A stretch of DNA of 64,000 nucleotides, taken from positions 1 to 64,000 of the forward strand of contig QCED01000005.1 of assembly GCA_003280725.1 (NCBI GenBank). The letters run 5' to 3'. Made by a program: the position numbers and the translations under genes. The notes beneath the pieces are model-generated. The model did not search any database and had not been told where the DNA came from. It saw only the letters and a program-made list of their open reading frames with translations. Shown one piece after another: positions 28,612 to 37,321 of this stretch (position 1 is its first letter; each line of letters opens with the position of its first letter). Source of the DNA: Prochlorococcus sp. AG-355-M18 (lineage in GTDB: Bacteria > Cyanobacteriota > Cyanobacteriia > PCC-6307 > Cyanobiaceae).

Positions 28612-30417
28612 ATGATTCTTCTTAACTCACAAAAAAGGTTTATAACATTATTAATTGTTTTAATTTCTGGTTTATTTATATTCATTCTAGATTTAGGTTC
28701 AACAGGATTAGTAGATGAAACCCCTCCCTTGTTTGCCGCCGCAGCGCGAGCAATGAGTGAGTCTGGCGATTGGTTGACTCCAAAAGTCAATGGGATATTC
28801 CGTTTTGATAAGCCCCCTCTAATTTATTGGCTAATGGGTTTTTTTTACTCATTACCGAAAAACGAGATTTGGGATAGTTTGGGAACGCTTTCAGCAAGAC
28901 TCCCTTCAGCTTTGGGATCATTATTTTTAATGTTGATGATTGGAGATACCTTATTTTGTTGGCCACAGATGGGCAATAGGCAATTCCTCACTCCAATAGT
29001 TGCATCATTAGGATTTGCTTTATCTCCATTAATAATCATATGGAGTAGAACTGCTGTAAGTGATGCTCTTTTAACTGGAACCTTAGGGATTAGTCTGCTT
29101 TTGTTTTGGAGAAGAATGGCAAGTGAAAATAGTGATCAATGCATTTCAGCTTGGGTATTTTTGGGTTTTGCAATTTTAACTAAAGGACCTGTAGCGTTTG
29201 TTTTGGCAGCATTGACTATTACATTTTTCTTATTTAGTCAGAAGGATTGGAAAAGATTGCTCTTCAAGATAAAACCAAGGAAAGGTTTTTTAATAACAAT
29301 ACTAATAAGTGTTCCATGGTACATCTTAGAACTGATAAAAGAGGGAAAACCTTTTTGGGACAATTTTTTTGGTTATCACAACTTTCAAAGGTATACATCA
29401 GTTGTAAATAATCATGCGGAACCGCTCTGGTTTTTTCTTTATATAATGATACTGGCTTCATTACCAATGACCCCTTTTTTGTATCACGGGATAATTAAAG
29501 CCTCTCAGGAAGTACTTAAAAGTTCAAAAGAAAGTATAAATATCACTAATACCCTTTATACATATTCTCTATGTTGGTTAATATCCGTTCTAATATTCTT
29601 TAGTATTTCTGCGACGAAACTACCAAGCTATTGGTTGCCAGCAATCCCAGCAGCGGGAATTTTAATTAGTAATAGCTTTATAAACTTAAAAAATTCAAAA
29701 AAAATTTATTTATATTTGTGGACTTTTAATATTTTAATTTTGTTTGGTATCTCATTAGCATTCTTTTTCTCAAATACTTGGTTAACTTCAATAAATGATC
29801 CTGAAATGCCTAATCTTGCCTCTGAACTAATAAGTTCTGGAATCATTTTTAAAGCCAAATTGTTATTCTCTTCATTTACACTTCTTACAATAATTTTATT
29901 TTCTTTGAAATCTAAAAATATCTTTCTTTATTTCCAAATTTTACTTTTAATTGCACAATCTTTTTTGATGCCACCAATTAGAAAATTAGCAGATACTTCT
30001 AGGCAATTACCTTTGAGGAATATCTCAAAATTAATTTCAGATATTCGTGAAGGGAGGGAAACTTTAGCAATGATAGGGATTAGAAAACCATCCTTACATT
30101 ATTATTCGAGACAAATAGTTTTTTATGAACCAAATACTAAAGAAGGATTAATTAATCTTTCAGACAGGCTAAATAATGATAGAAGAGAATATTATGAGGA
30201 TCAACCTGATTATGAATATAAATCTTTACTAGTTGTAATAGATGAGTACTCTTCGCGAGAACAGCACTGGTCAAATATGAATCATCAAAAATTGGGCGAA
30301 TATGGGATTTATAGATTATGGAGAATTCAGAAAAGTGATTTAAATAAATATTCGGAACTTTTAGTAAAAAGTGGTTATAAGTCTGACTGGGAAAATAGAA
30401 AAGTTGAAAAATTTTAA
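28612..30417 (+). CDS. ArnT/PMT-like membrane glycosyltransferase (GT39/GT83 type)
   Basis: The 601-residue protein has about twelve helices. The first periplasmic loop carries the acidic motif DETPPLFAAAARAMSESGDWLTPKVNGIFRFDKPPLIYWLMG, typical of ArnT-type transferases that use polyprenyl-phosphate sugars. IIWSRTAVSDALLTG and WRRMAS...ILTKGPVAFVLAAL follow. The C-terminal 170 residues are soluble. It probably glycosylates a lipid or protein on the periplasmic side. It could draw on lipid-linked sugars made elsewhere in the window; that link is only inference. Confidence 0.88.
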   Translation: MILLNSQKRFITLLIVLISGLFIFILDLGSTGLVDETPPLFAAAARAMSESGDWLTPKVNGIFRFDKPPLIYWLMGFFYSLPKNEIWDSLGTLSARLPSALGSLFLMLMIGDTLFCWPQMGNRQFLTPIVASLGFALSPLIIIWSRTAVSDALLTGTLGISLLLFWRRMASENSDQCISAWVFLGFAILTKGPVAFVLAALTITFFLFSQKDWKRLLFKIKPRKGFLITILISVPWYILELIKEGKPFWDNFFGYHNFQRYTSVVNNHAEPLWFFLYIMILASLPMTPFLYHGIIKASQEVLKSSKESINITNTLYTYSLCWLISVLIFFSISATKLPSYWLPAIPAAGILISNSFINLKNSKKIYLYLWTFNILILFGISLAFFFSNTWLTSINDPEMPNLASELISSGIIFKAKLLFSSFTLLTIILFSLKSKNIFLYFQILLLIAQSFLMPPIRKLADTSRQLPLRNISKLISDIREGRETLAMIGIRKPSLHYYSRQIVFYEPNTKEGLINLSDRLNNDRREYYEDQPDYEYKSLLVVIDEYSSREQHWSNMNHQKLGEYGIYRLWRIQKSDLNKYSELLVKSGYKSDWENRKVEKF

Positions 30418-30665
30418 CAAGGTCTTTTTTTAAGAAGAGCGTTTTTCAGATCATCAAGGCTGCACTTACTGGGGATTTCAATTTCATTGAAATCTTCAAG
30501 TAATTCAAGATCGATTACAGAATCCTCGGCTAAAAAACTAAAAACTTCATTAATGCTTATTCCCATATCTTGCGCCATCTCTGATATTAGCCTCAGAGTA
30601 TCTCTCCTCACAGAAATCCTGAGATCTATAGGGATATATTCATTTTCAGGGTTTGCTGATTTCAT
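30414..30665 (-). CDS. Small CopG/ribbon-helix-helix-like protein
   Basis: The 83-residue acidic protein contains IPIDLRISVRRDTLRLISEMAQDMGISINEVFSFLAED. This resembles a ribbon-helix-helix DNA-binding segment (a beta strand, then two helices). The rest (LELLEDFNEIEIPSKCSLDDLKNALLKKRPC) is a charged tail. No toxin gene lies beside it, so an antitoxin role is not supported. It overlaps the convergent GT39-like gene by 4 bases. Confidence 0.65.
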   Translation of the reverse strand: MKSANPENEYIPIDLRISVRRDTLRLISEMAQDMGISINEVFSFLAEDSVIDLELLEDFNEIEIPSKCSLDDLKNALLKKRPC

Positions 30666-30745
30666 AAACTAAATCTTAAGACATTATGTAGTTATCAGGA
30701 TATAATCTTTACAATATTCATTATTCATGCTCAGAACTATATTTT

Positions 30746-31531
30746 TTATTTAAATATATTCATAAGAATTTTTAAGAGAGGAATTGTAATTATTGAAATT
30801 AAAGTTGTAGTAAAAAGAATTTGTGAAGCGATTTTTTGTTTTACGTCATAAGCTTCTGCCATTAAAATTGTAGATATTGCCGTTGGAGTTCCTGCCTGAA
30901 GTATTACTGCTGATGATTGATAGAAGTCAAAATTTAAAAATTTGCTTATTAAAAAAACAATAAAAGGAAGAATAAATAACTTTAATAAAATTGAGAATTT
31001 GATTTCTTCATTGATATCAGAAATTTTATTCTTTTGATTTGTAATAATTCCCAGTCTTGTTCCCACAATTATTATTGCCAAAGCGATAACTATTCTTGCA
31101 GGTATCCAAAGGTAATTTCCTAATATTTCATCTATTTGAAAAAGATACGCTAATAGTACACCAATGATTCCTCTTGAAGCAGGACTATTTATCAATACGT
31201 TTGATAAGCCTTGGATATTTGGGATGTTTTTGTTGTTGGATTTTTCTTGAAGAAAAAAAGGTCCAAATATCCAAGCGAATAGAGTTGTTCCTAGGTCAAA
31301 TCCAATAGTGAAGTTAATAGTTGTTGACGGTAAAAGAGCTATCGCAATTGGTATTCCAAGAAATGATGTATTACCTATAAGGCCTGCTAGCTGCAAAGTG
31401 TAATTTGAAAGTCTATTTTTAAATATTGGGAATATATTTATTAGAATTATTAAAAATCCAATTAGGGAGAATGCTAAAAATGCGCTTTTAATAAGGTTTA
31501 CGTCTATACCCTCTTTTAATAAGAGGCCCAT
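30746..31531 (-). CDS. AEC (auxin efflux carrier) family transporter; true start probably upstream and non-ATG
   Basis: The listed ORF (261 residues) shows the AEC-type C-terminal half (SSAVILQAGTPTAISTILMAEAYD) and GLIGNTSFLGIPIAIALLP, but lacks the usual first helix. Reading further in frame gives IYSLFINIIPFLIFGFFLGKKKPKISKYIARPLIRFG directly joined to this ORF. That is the expected AEC N-terminus, bounded by a TAA at 31673-31675. No ATG, GTG or TTG occurs in that 141-base stretch. Either a rare ATT/ATA start is used or the start was lost. Substrate unknown. Confidence 0.75.
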   Translation of the reverse strand: MGLLLKEGIDVNLIKSAFLAFSLIGFLIILINIFPIFKNRLSNYTLQLAGLIGNTSFLGIPIAIALLPSTTINFTIGFDLGTTLFAWIFGPFFLQEKSNNKNIPNIQGLSNVLINSPASRGIIGVLLAYLFQIDEILGNYLWIPARIVIALAIIIVGTRLGIITNQKNKISDINEEIKFSILLKLFILPFIVFLISKFLNFDFYQSSAVILQAGTPTAISTILMAEAYDVKQKIASQILFTTTLISIITIPLLKILMNIFK

Positions 31532-31733
31532 TACACTTAATGGAATTCCAAATCTTATTAAAGGTCTTGCAATATATTTAGAAATTTTTGGTTTTTTCTT
31601 TCCAAGAAAAAAACCAAAAATTAAGAAAGGGATAATATTTATAAAGAGAGAGTAAATGGTATTAATAAATATTTAATAAAGCAATATTAACTTGCTGTTG
31701 CACTGTAAAAAAAGTTTTTTATGCATTGATGTA

Positions 31734-31997
31734 CTAAATTATTTTCCATATTGCTTTATCAGGAATTAAAGGGGATTTATTTAAATCTTCTGGTTCTTTA
31801 GTTAAAACCCTCCAAGTTGGCACTCTACAAGTAACGTAAGCTGGACTTTCAATTAAAACCCCTGGTTTCTCATCAAAAGTACAAGTAAAACCCTCTTTCC
31901 AAAAGCCACCATTATTAAGGCTACCTTTAAACCAAACCCAGCATTTTGAAGTTTTCAAGATCAGCAAAAATTTAGTTTTATGATAAATAATATTCAA
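31734..31997 (-). CDS. Conserved-looking small hypothetical protein
   Basis: Up to 87 residues. The first codon in the track is TTG at 31997, with no convincing ribosome binding site, so the true start may be further inside, near LILKTSKCWVWF. The core (CWVWFKGSLNNGGFWKEGFTCTFDEKPGVLIESPAYVTCRVPTWRV) is rich in Trp and Cys and looks like a small folded domain. No family is recognised. It is read in the same direction as the SemiSWEET gene 37 bases upstream. Confidence 0.55.
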   Translation of the reverse strand: MNIIYHKTKFLLILKTSKCWVWFKGSLNNGGFWKEGFTCTFDEKPGVLIESPAYVTCRVPTWRVLTKEPEDLNKSPLIPDKAIWKII

Positions 31998-32033
31998 GAA
32001 ATATCTCTATATTATTTAATACTATTAAGATAA

Positions 32034-32303
32034 TTATTGCTGGCTTAATAGTTTTGAAAAATATATTTTTGAGATTAATATCAAGAGATTTAAAATTAAG
32101 GTAATTACATTAGCAATCAATATTGGTGTAGAAGAAATTTTGTAACCGTAAATAATCCAAGACAAGACTCCAATAATAAACATAATTAAAGTTGTCAAAG
32201 AAACATCATCTGCCTTTTTTGTTATTAGAGTCTTTATCAATTGAGGTAGAAATGCCGCCGTCGTTAAAATCGCGGCGAAATATCCAAATATGTCAACATT
32301 CAT
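32034..32303 (-). CDS. SemiSWEET/PQ-loop family small transporter
   Basis: An 89-residue protein with three helices, a single SWEET triple-helix bundle. The PQ-loop motif is in ILTTAAFLPQLIKTLITKKADDVSL, followed by the second helix with WIIYGYKISSTPILIANVITLILN. SemiSWEETs dimerise to pass sugars across membranes. The short gap to the peroxiredoxin-like gene (13 bases) suggests one transcript. Confidence 0.88.
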   Translation of the reverse strand: MNVDIFGYFAAILTTAAFLPQLIKTLITKKADDVSLTTLIMFIIGVLSWIIYGYKISSTPILIANVITLILNLLILISKIYFSKLLSQQ

Positions 32304-32316
32304 AAAAGTTTTAAAA

Positions 32317-33051
32317 CTATTTTTTAATTAAATCAGATAAAAAGGCTAGTGGCTCTCTCATATTTGATGAATATCCAAGCACATCACTTGAAAAAAATTT
32401 ATAAAGAACTTGATCTTTATCATTTAATAAAAAAGAAGCTCCTCTTTGAGGAAGAAATTTTTCATGCAGAATATAATCACCCCAATTTTGGATTATTTCA
32501 TTCATATTATTTAATCTAAATGTGGCTAATTCAAATGGTCTTAAATAACCATCTCCGAAAACCTGCTTAAAAGAATTCCCGGAGAAGTTTAGAAATTTTA
32601 AAATACTTATTTCATCAAATTCCGAATATATTTGTTGTGCTTTGCGGTCGCCTGTATAACCTCTTAAAACCTCTTTGATCGTTTTAAATGAATTGATTCC
32701 AGATAGCATTAAAAGCATATTGATCCAACCTCCTAAACCTATATCTAATCCTCTAGAGATGTTTAGATTATTATGGATTTGATTATCAGAAACAACTATT
32801 AAATTTTCTTCACGAAAGCCAGTGAAGTTGCAGAATTTTTCTTTTCCATTCTGATTTCCAATTGCGATAGCAAAAATATCCAGATTTTTATCTTGATAAT
32901 TATCTATAAAATTTTTTAAATTTATTGCATATTCAAAACTATCAAAATCTCCTAATAAGCCAAATAAAACAATTAATTTAAATTCCCCTTCCCCTTTAAA
33001 GTTAAATTCTGTAATGAGATTATTGAGATTATTCTGAAATTTGTCAGTCAC
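32317..33051 (-). CDS. Peroxiredoxin-like (AhpC/TSA-type, PRX-like2) protein
   Basis: The 244-residue protein reads as a thioredoxin-fold domain (FKLIVLFGLLGDFDSFEYAINLKNFI, LDIFAIAIGNQNGKEKFCNFTGF). A single Cys in KEKFCNFTGF is a possible redox residue, and a C-terminal SFLLNDKDQVLYKFFSSDVLGYSS follows, as in PRX-like2 proteins. The usual TxxC peroxidatic motif is not evident, so activity is uncertain. It is divergent from isiB with a 140-bp gap, hinting at shared redox or iron control. Confidence 0.65.
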   Translation of the reverse strand: MTDKFQNNLNNLITEFNFKGEGEFKLIVLFGLLGDFDSFEYAINLKNFIDNYQDKNLDIFAIAIGNQNGKEKFCNFTGFREENLIVVSDNQIHNNLNISRGLDIGLGGWINMLLMLSGINSFKTIKEVLRGYTGDRKAQQIYSEFDEISILKFLNFSGNSFKQVFGDGYLRPFELATFRLNNMNEIIQNWGDYILHEKFLPQRGASFLLNDKDQVLYKFFSSDVLGYSSNMREPLAFLSDLIKK

Positions 33052-33191
33052 GATTTTTTAAATGTTTTTTAAATAAATCAAAAAAAATTTTTCTTACTTT
33101 AATTAGTATAAAATTTTACATGAAAAAGTTTTTAAAGAAATTAATTTAACGTTTTTAGATTTTATTATTCTAAGGTAAACATTTTGAAGTT

Positions 33192-33716
33192 ATGACCGTA
33201 GGAATTTATTACGCAACTACAACTGGAAAAACTGAAGACGTAGCAGATCGTCTTCACAACTTTATTTCTTCAGCAGAAGCACCTAAAGATGTTTCTGATG
33301 TAGATAACCTTTCAGAATTAGAAGGTCTCGATGGGATTATCTGTGGGATACCTACTTGGAATACCGGAGCAGACGAAGAAAGATCTGGAACAGCATGGGA
33401 TTCAATCCTTGAGGATATTGGTGAACTAAGTTTATCAGGGAAAAAAGTTGCAATTTTTGGATTAGGAGATTCTTCAACCTATACAGAAAATTATTGTGAT
33501 GCCATGGAAGAACTTCATAGCTACTTCGCGAAAGCAGGCGCCGAAATGGTCGGTTACGTAGATAAATCTTCTTATACTTTTGATGAGTCTAAAAGTGTCA
33601 TAGGAGAAAGTTTTTGTGGATTGCCTCTTGATGAGGATAGTGAATCTGATTTGACTGATTCTCGTCTTGAAACATGGGCGTCTCAGCTTAAGAATGAAAT
33701 CCCCTCGTTGGCATAA
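33192..33716 (+). CDS. isiB: Flavodoxin
   Basis: The 174-residue long-chain flavodoxin starts TVGIYYATTTGKTEDVADRL, the FMN phosphate loop (T-x-T-G-x-T). GIPTWNTGADEERSGTAWDS and FGLGDSSTYTENYCDAMEEL supply the Trp and Tyr-side FMN contacts. It replaces ferredoxin as a photosystem I electron acceptor under iron limitation. A pcb antenna gene follows 144 bp downstream on the same strand, recalling the isiAB iron-stress pair of other cyanobacteria. Confidence 0.95.
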   Translation: MTVGIYYATTTGKTEDVADRLHNFISSAEAPKDVSDVDNLSELEGLDGIICGIPTWNTGADEERSGTAWDSILEDIGELSLSGKKVAIFGLGDSSTYTENYCDAMEELHSYFAKAGAEMVGYVDKSSYTFDESKSVIGESFCGLPLDEDSESDLTDSRLETWASQLKNEIPSLA

Positions 33717-33860
33717 GCTTTTAAAGATATTGCTTTCCTAATTTGTAACATTTGTTCTTTTGAAATATGTTTTTTTTACATAAGTAATTAAATCTGTAAA
33801 GAACATGTAAAAAAAAATACTGATTAGCAATAAGCTCAACTTGCTGTTTACTTAAATCAA

Positions 33861-34919
33861 GTGTTACAAACTTACGGAAAATCTGATGTTACCTATGACT
33901 GGTACGCGGGGAATTCTGGTGTTGTTGGCCGTTCAGGTAAATTCATAGCAGCTCATGCTGCCCATGCAGGATTAATGATGTTTTGGGCAGGAGCTTTTGG
34001 ATTATTCGAATTGGCTCGTTATGACGCCAGTGTCCCAATGGGTGCACAGAAAGCAATTGTTTTGCCTCATCTTGCTGGTATTGGTATAGGGGGCGTTGAA
34101 AATGGTGTTATTACAGAACCATATGGAATTGTTGTAATTTGCACATTACATCTAATTTTCTCAGCAGTGTTAGGTGCTGGAGGATTATTACATTCCAATA
34201 AATTTGCTGGAGATCTTGGAGACTATCCAGAGAATAGTAAGCCACAAAAATTTGATTTTGAGTGGGATGATCCAGATAAATTGACTTTTATACTTGGTCA
34301 CCATCTTATTTTTCTTGGCATTGGTGCAATAATGTTTGTCGAATGGGCTAGGATCCACGGAATATATGATCCCGCAATAGGATCTACTAGACAAGTTGTT
34401 TACAATTTAGATATTGCGGCTATCTGGAATCATCAATTTGACTTTTTAAAAATTGATAGTCTTGAAGATGTCATGGGAGGTCATGCTTTCCTAGCTTTCC
34501 TCGAAATCATTGGTGGGGTTTTCCATATTTGTACTAAGCAATTTGGAGAATATACTGAATTTAAAGGAAAAGGATTACTCGGTGCTGAGGCTATTTTGTC
34601 GTACTCAGTAGTAGGTGTTTCTTATATGGCTTTTGTGGCTGCTTTTTGGTGTGCCTCCAATACAACGATATATCCAGTTGATCTATATGGAGAGCCCTTA
34701 AAGCTTCAATTTGAATTCGCCCCTTATTTTACTGATACGGTAGATTTAGGCTCAGGAGCTTACAGTTCGAGAGCTTGGCTTGCTAATACTCATTTCTATT
34801 TGGGTTTCTTTTTCTTACAAGGCCATCTTTGGCACGCATTAAGAGCTATGGGATTTGACTTTAAGAAAATTGGTCAAGCATTTGATAACATAGAAAATAC
34901 AAAAATTACACAAAATTAA
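33861..34919 (+). CDS. pcb: Prochlorophyte chlorophyll a2/b2-binding antenna protein Pcb (CP43/IsiA family)
   Basis: The 352-residue protein starts at a GTG. It has six helices and the family phrases GRSGKFIAAHAAHAGLMMFWAGAFGLFELARYDASVPMGAQ, ILGHHLIFLGIGAIMFVEWAR, MGGHAFLAFLEIIGGVFHI and ANTHFYLGFFFLQGHLWHALRAMG, with the His residues that ligate chlorophyll. It lacks the large lumenal loop of CP43, as Pcb/IsiA do. Pcb proteins form the membrane-intrinsic antenna of Prochlorococcus. Its position after isiB suggests the iron-stress version. Confidence 0.93.
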   Translation: MLQTYGKSDVTYDWYAGNSGVVGRSGKFIAAHAAHAGLMMFWAGAFGLFELARYDASVPMGAQKAIVLPHLAGIGIGGVENGVITEPYGIVVICTLHLIFSAVLGAGGLLHSNKFAGDLGDYPENSKPQKFDFEWDDPDKLTFILGHHLIFLGIGAIMFVEWARIHGIYDPAIGSTRQVVYNLDIAAIWNHQFDFLKIDSLEDVMGGHAFLAFLEIIGGVFHICTKQFGEYTEFKGKGLLGAEAILSYSVVGVSYMAFVAAFWCASNTTIYPVDLYGEPLKLQFEFAPYFTDTVDLGSGAYSSRAWLANTHFYLGFFFLQGHLWHALRAMGFDFKKIGQAFDNIENTKITQN

Positions 34920-34932
34920 TTTAATCTATTGA

Positions 34933-34963
34933 AAACCTCTCTTTTTAAAGGGAGGTTTTTTTA
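34933..34963 (+). terminator. Rho-independent terminator after pcb
   Basis: AAACCTCTCTTT, a 2-base loop, then AAAGGGAGGTTT forms a 12-bp stem with one G-T pair, followed by a run of T. It lies 13 bases after the pcb stop and should end the isiB-pcb transcript. Confidence 0.85.
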
Positions 34964-34995
34964 TGTAAGATTACCATCAGGAATTAAAAAAATTA

Positions 34996-35649
34996 ATGAA
35001 AAATCCAAAAGAAATAAATTGTAAGGAGATTTTTCGAAATGCTTATGAAAAAAGGTATACCTGGAAGAATGATTTTAATGGTTACCAAGGTAAATGTACC
35101 TTTTTAACTAACGATAATATTCATGAAGGTGAATTTGTATTAGGTAAAGATTTTAAACCACTTATTCAAAAAATAGATAATGAAAAAATTGTTAAAATAA
35201 TTTCCTCTCAATTATTTGAGGTATGTATTCACAGAGTAAAGAGACAATTTCATTCTGTGCATTCAGAGAATAACTTTAATTTTCTAAGAAGTTCTGAAAG
35301 TGGTATTGAAATGAGTATATCTGGTAAAAATGAAGGGGATAAATATAGAGTTAAAAATGAATGCATTAATATGGTATATAGAAAAATTCATGGAACTATT
35401 ATTGAAATTTTTGTTGATGAATTTATTGATACAGGAATAGGTTTCCTTAGTAAAAAATACAGTAGTCAACAAATCAATCCCAAGAACCTAAAGGCAAATT
35501 CACAAAAGATGGAATATTATGATGATTTTATAAATTTAGGAAAAGACGATTACTGGATCTTAAATTCGAGAACAATTAAATTCTTAAACCAAAATCGAGA
35601 AGAAGAACTACAAAAATTTATTTTCGAAGACTTGCGTTTATTGAACTAA
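34996..35649 (+). CDS. DUF3386-like cyanobacterial protein
   Basis: The 217-residue soluble protein opens IFRNAYEKRYTWKNDFNGYQGKCTFL, the phrase I associate with the DUF3386 family of cyanobacteria and plants. A second conserved-looking stretch is LFEVCIHRVKRQFHSVHSENNF. There is no signal peptide or membrane helix. The function is unknown. It follows the pcb terminator by 32 bases and so likely has its own promoter. Confidence 0.65.
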   Translation: MKNPKEINCKEIFRNAYEKRYTWKNDFNGYQGKCTFLTNDNIHEGEFVLGKDFKPLIQKIDNEKIVKIISSQLFEVCIHRVKRQFHSVHSENNFNFLRSSESGIEMSISGKNEGDKYRVKNECINMVYRKIHGTIIEIFVDEFIDTGIGFLSKKYSSQQINPKNLKANSQKMEYYDDFINLGKDDYWILNSRTIKFLNQNREEELQKFIFEDLRLLN

Positions 35650-35654
35650 TTTCT

Positions 35655-35900
35655 TTATTCAACTAACCTAAATCCTTTGTCAAGTAGTTTTTGATAAAGG
35701 AGTCTTGCTCTGAAGGCTAAAATTTGTTCTTCATTATCATTACTAATTACATGAAAATAATTATTATCCAATTTGTTTTTGCTAAAACAAACATTTGCTT
35801 CACCTAACCTTAGAGTCCAGTTTTCTTCTTTGGCTAAATACTGATTAGGACCAAGATCCCAAGGGCATTTTTCAGGATATTTTTCTCTTTTAGAGCCCAT
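35655..35900 (-). CDS. Small conserved-looking hypothetical protein
   Basis: The 81-residue protein has an even, coding-like composition (YPEKCPWDLGPNQYLAKEENWTLRLGEANVCFSKNKLDNNYFHVIS) and a clear ATG. No domain is recognised. It converges on the DUF3386-like gene with a 5-base gap, and no partner on its strand is close. Confidence 0.65.
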   Translation of the reverse strand: MGSKREKYPEKCPWDLGPNQYLAKEENWTLRLGEANVCFSKNKLDNNYFHVISNDNEEQILAFRARLLYQKLLDKGFRLVE

Positions 35901-35996
35901 ATAAATAATTCCAACTATCCAATGTTAGTTAAAATTTAAAAGTATGGCTATAGATTTTTGTTAATAACCTTGCCTTAAATATGGTATGGGTATTAT

Positions 35997-36635
35997 TTAA
36001 CCTTTAGTCGCAATTAAACAATAAAATGGGTCTTTATTTAAAAAATTAAAAAAACTAAAGGAGGAATCATTAAATTTTTTAATAATTTTTGGTTCATTAA
36101 ATCCGTTTGTGATTAATACTTTTCTTACATATTTGACTCTTTCTTCCTCAGTAGAGGTAGTCCATATATTAGGAGCCTTATGCCAAAATGCTCTATTTGA
36201 AAAAGCTATTATAAACTTGCCCTGACTACTCAAAATTCTTGCAATTTCGCTAGTTAAATTTTCTGGATATTGTAAATATTGCCAAGCTGCGACCATTAGA
36301 CAATAATCAACACTTTCATTATCTAGGGGAATTTCTTGATTTAAATTGAAATTTTGTATCCAAAAAGTATCAAAAATTTTGTTCTTCTCAAGTTCTTGTT
36401 TGTTTAATCCATGGCCAATTACTTTTTTATATTTTTTCTCTTCAGGTAAATAACTATCCCAACTGGACATTAAATCGAGGACAGTCGAATAATCTGAAAT
36501 TTCTTTTTTATAAACATTTGAAAGATAATGCCTGAAGTTTGAATCTAAATGATAAACAAACTTTGGGTCAGAATAAAATTCTTCATCATTGCTCTCGTCA
36601 AGTTTTTTTCTTTGATAATTATTTAAAACTTCCAA
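35997..36635 (-). CDS. Class I SAM-dependent methyltransferase
   Basis: The 212-residue protein has a methyltransferase core: STVLDLMSSWDSYLPE as motif I, ESVDYCLMVAAWQYLQYPENLTSEIARILSSQGKFIIAFSNRAFWHKAP as motifs IV-VI. This is the Methyltransf_11 pattern. Motif I is unusual (DLMSSWDSY instead of a Gly-rich loop). The substrate is unknown. It is a single minus-strand gene. Confidence 0.75.
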   Translation of the reverse strand: MEVLNNYQRKKLDESNDEEFYSDPKFVYHLDSNFRHYLSNVYKKEISDYSTVLDLMSSWDSYLPEEKKYKKVIGHGLNKQELEKNKIFDTFWIQNFNLNQEIPLDNESVDYCLMVAAWQYLQYPENLTSEIARILSSQGKFIIAFSNRAFWHKAPNIWTTSTEEERVKYVRKVLITNGFNEPKIIKKFNDSSFSFFNFLNKDPFYCLIATKG

Positions 36636-36789
36636 AACGATAATTAGTTAGTGCTCTTATAAACTTAGTGAATAGATATTAATATTGTGTAGTTGAAATG
36701 TATTTTGCTTTTAATTAATTAAAGATTTTTAAAAAACCTAGACATCTATTCAAAAAAAGTTAAATTATTAATTAATAATTTAGTTAAAA

Positions 36790-36960
36790 ATGATTGAATT
36801 CAAAAGGGGCAAAAAAAGTAGATCTAAAAATTCCCTTTTCAATCCATATAAAAACGGAATAAGTGAATATGATATGGCATATCTTTCATCAAGAAAAGCT
36901 ACAAAAAATAAGACTTTTACTCTACAAAATAATTCTCAAAAAGATAATTTAGCTGCATAA
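36790..36960 (+). CDS. Small basic hypothetical protein upstream of the tautomerase gene
   Basis: This 56-residue ORF is below the track's cutoff. It starts MIEFKRGKKSRSKNSLFNPY and ends KDNLAA, two bases before the tautomerase ATG. The tight spacing and the Lys/Ser/Asn-rich but varied sequence suggest a real short gene in that operon. No family is recognised. Confidence 0.5.
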   Translation: MIEFKRGKKSRSKNSLFNPYKNGISEYDMAYLSSRKATKNKTFTLQNNSQKDNLAA

Positions 36961-36962
36961 AT

Positions 36963-37295
36963 ATGCCTTACATTAATGTTTCTACATCAGCAAAAATAGA
37001 GGATAAGAAAAAATTACTTGAAGAAATCTCAATATTAGTTTCGTCTTTAACAAATAAATCAAAAAGATTTGTTATGGCTAAATTAGATGATAATTCTGAA
37101 ATGTATTTCGATGATGAAAGCCCTTGTTGCTTTTTAGAGATTAAGTCAATAGGATCTTTAAATCCTTCAGAAATGGCAAAGCCAATATCTAATTTTGTTT
37201 ATGAGAAAATTGGAATACCAATAGATAAGATTTATATTTCTTTCGAGGATGTGCCTGCTTCAATGTGGGCTTGGAATGGAAGAACCTTTGGTTAA
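36963..37295 (+). CDS. MIF/phenylpyruvate tautomerase-like protein
   Basis: The 110-residue protein begins MPYINVSTSAKIEDKKKLLEEISILVSSLTNK, giving the N-terminal catalytic proline of the tautomerase superfamily after Met removal. FVMAKLDDNSEMYFDDESPCCFLEIKSIG and KIYISFEDVPASMWAWNGRTFG match the MIF fold length and C-terminus. The natural substrate in cyanobacteria is unclear. It is followed 26 bases later by a DUF1824-like gene. Confidence 0.88.
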   Translation: MPYINVSTSAKIEDKKKLLEEISILVSSLTNKSKRFVMAKLDDNSEMYFDDESPCCFLEIKSIGSLNPSEMAKPISNFVYEKIGIPIDKIYISFEDVPASMWAWNGRTFG

Positions 37296-37321
37296 TAATT
37301 ATAATTTTAGGTATTAATTAA

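Noticed and set aside
30414-30665. Toxin-antitoxin pair
   Set aside because: The ribbon-helix-helix-like protein has no adjacent small toxin gene; its neighbours are a membrane glycosyltransferase and a transporter.
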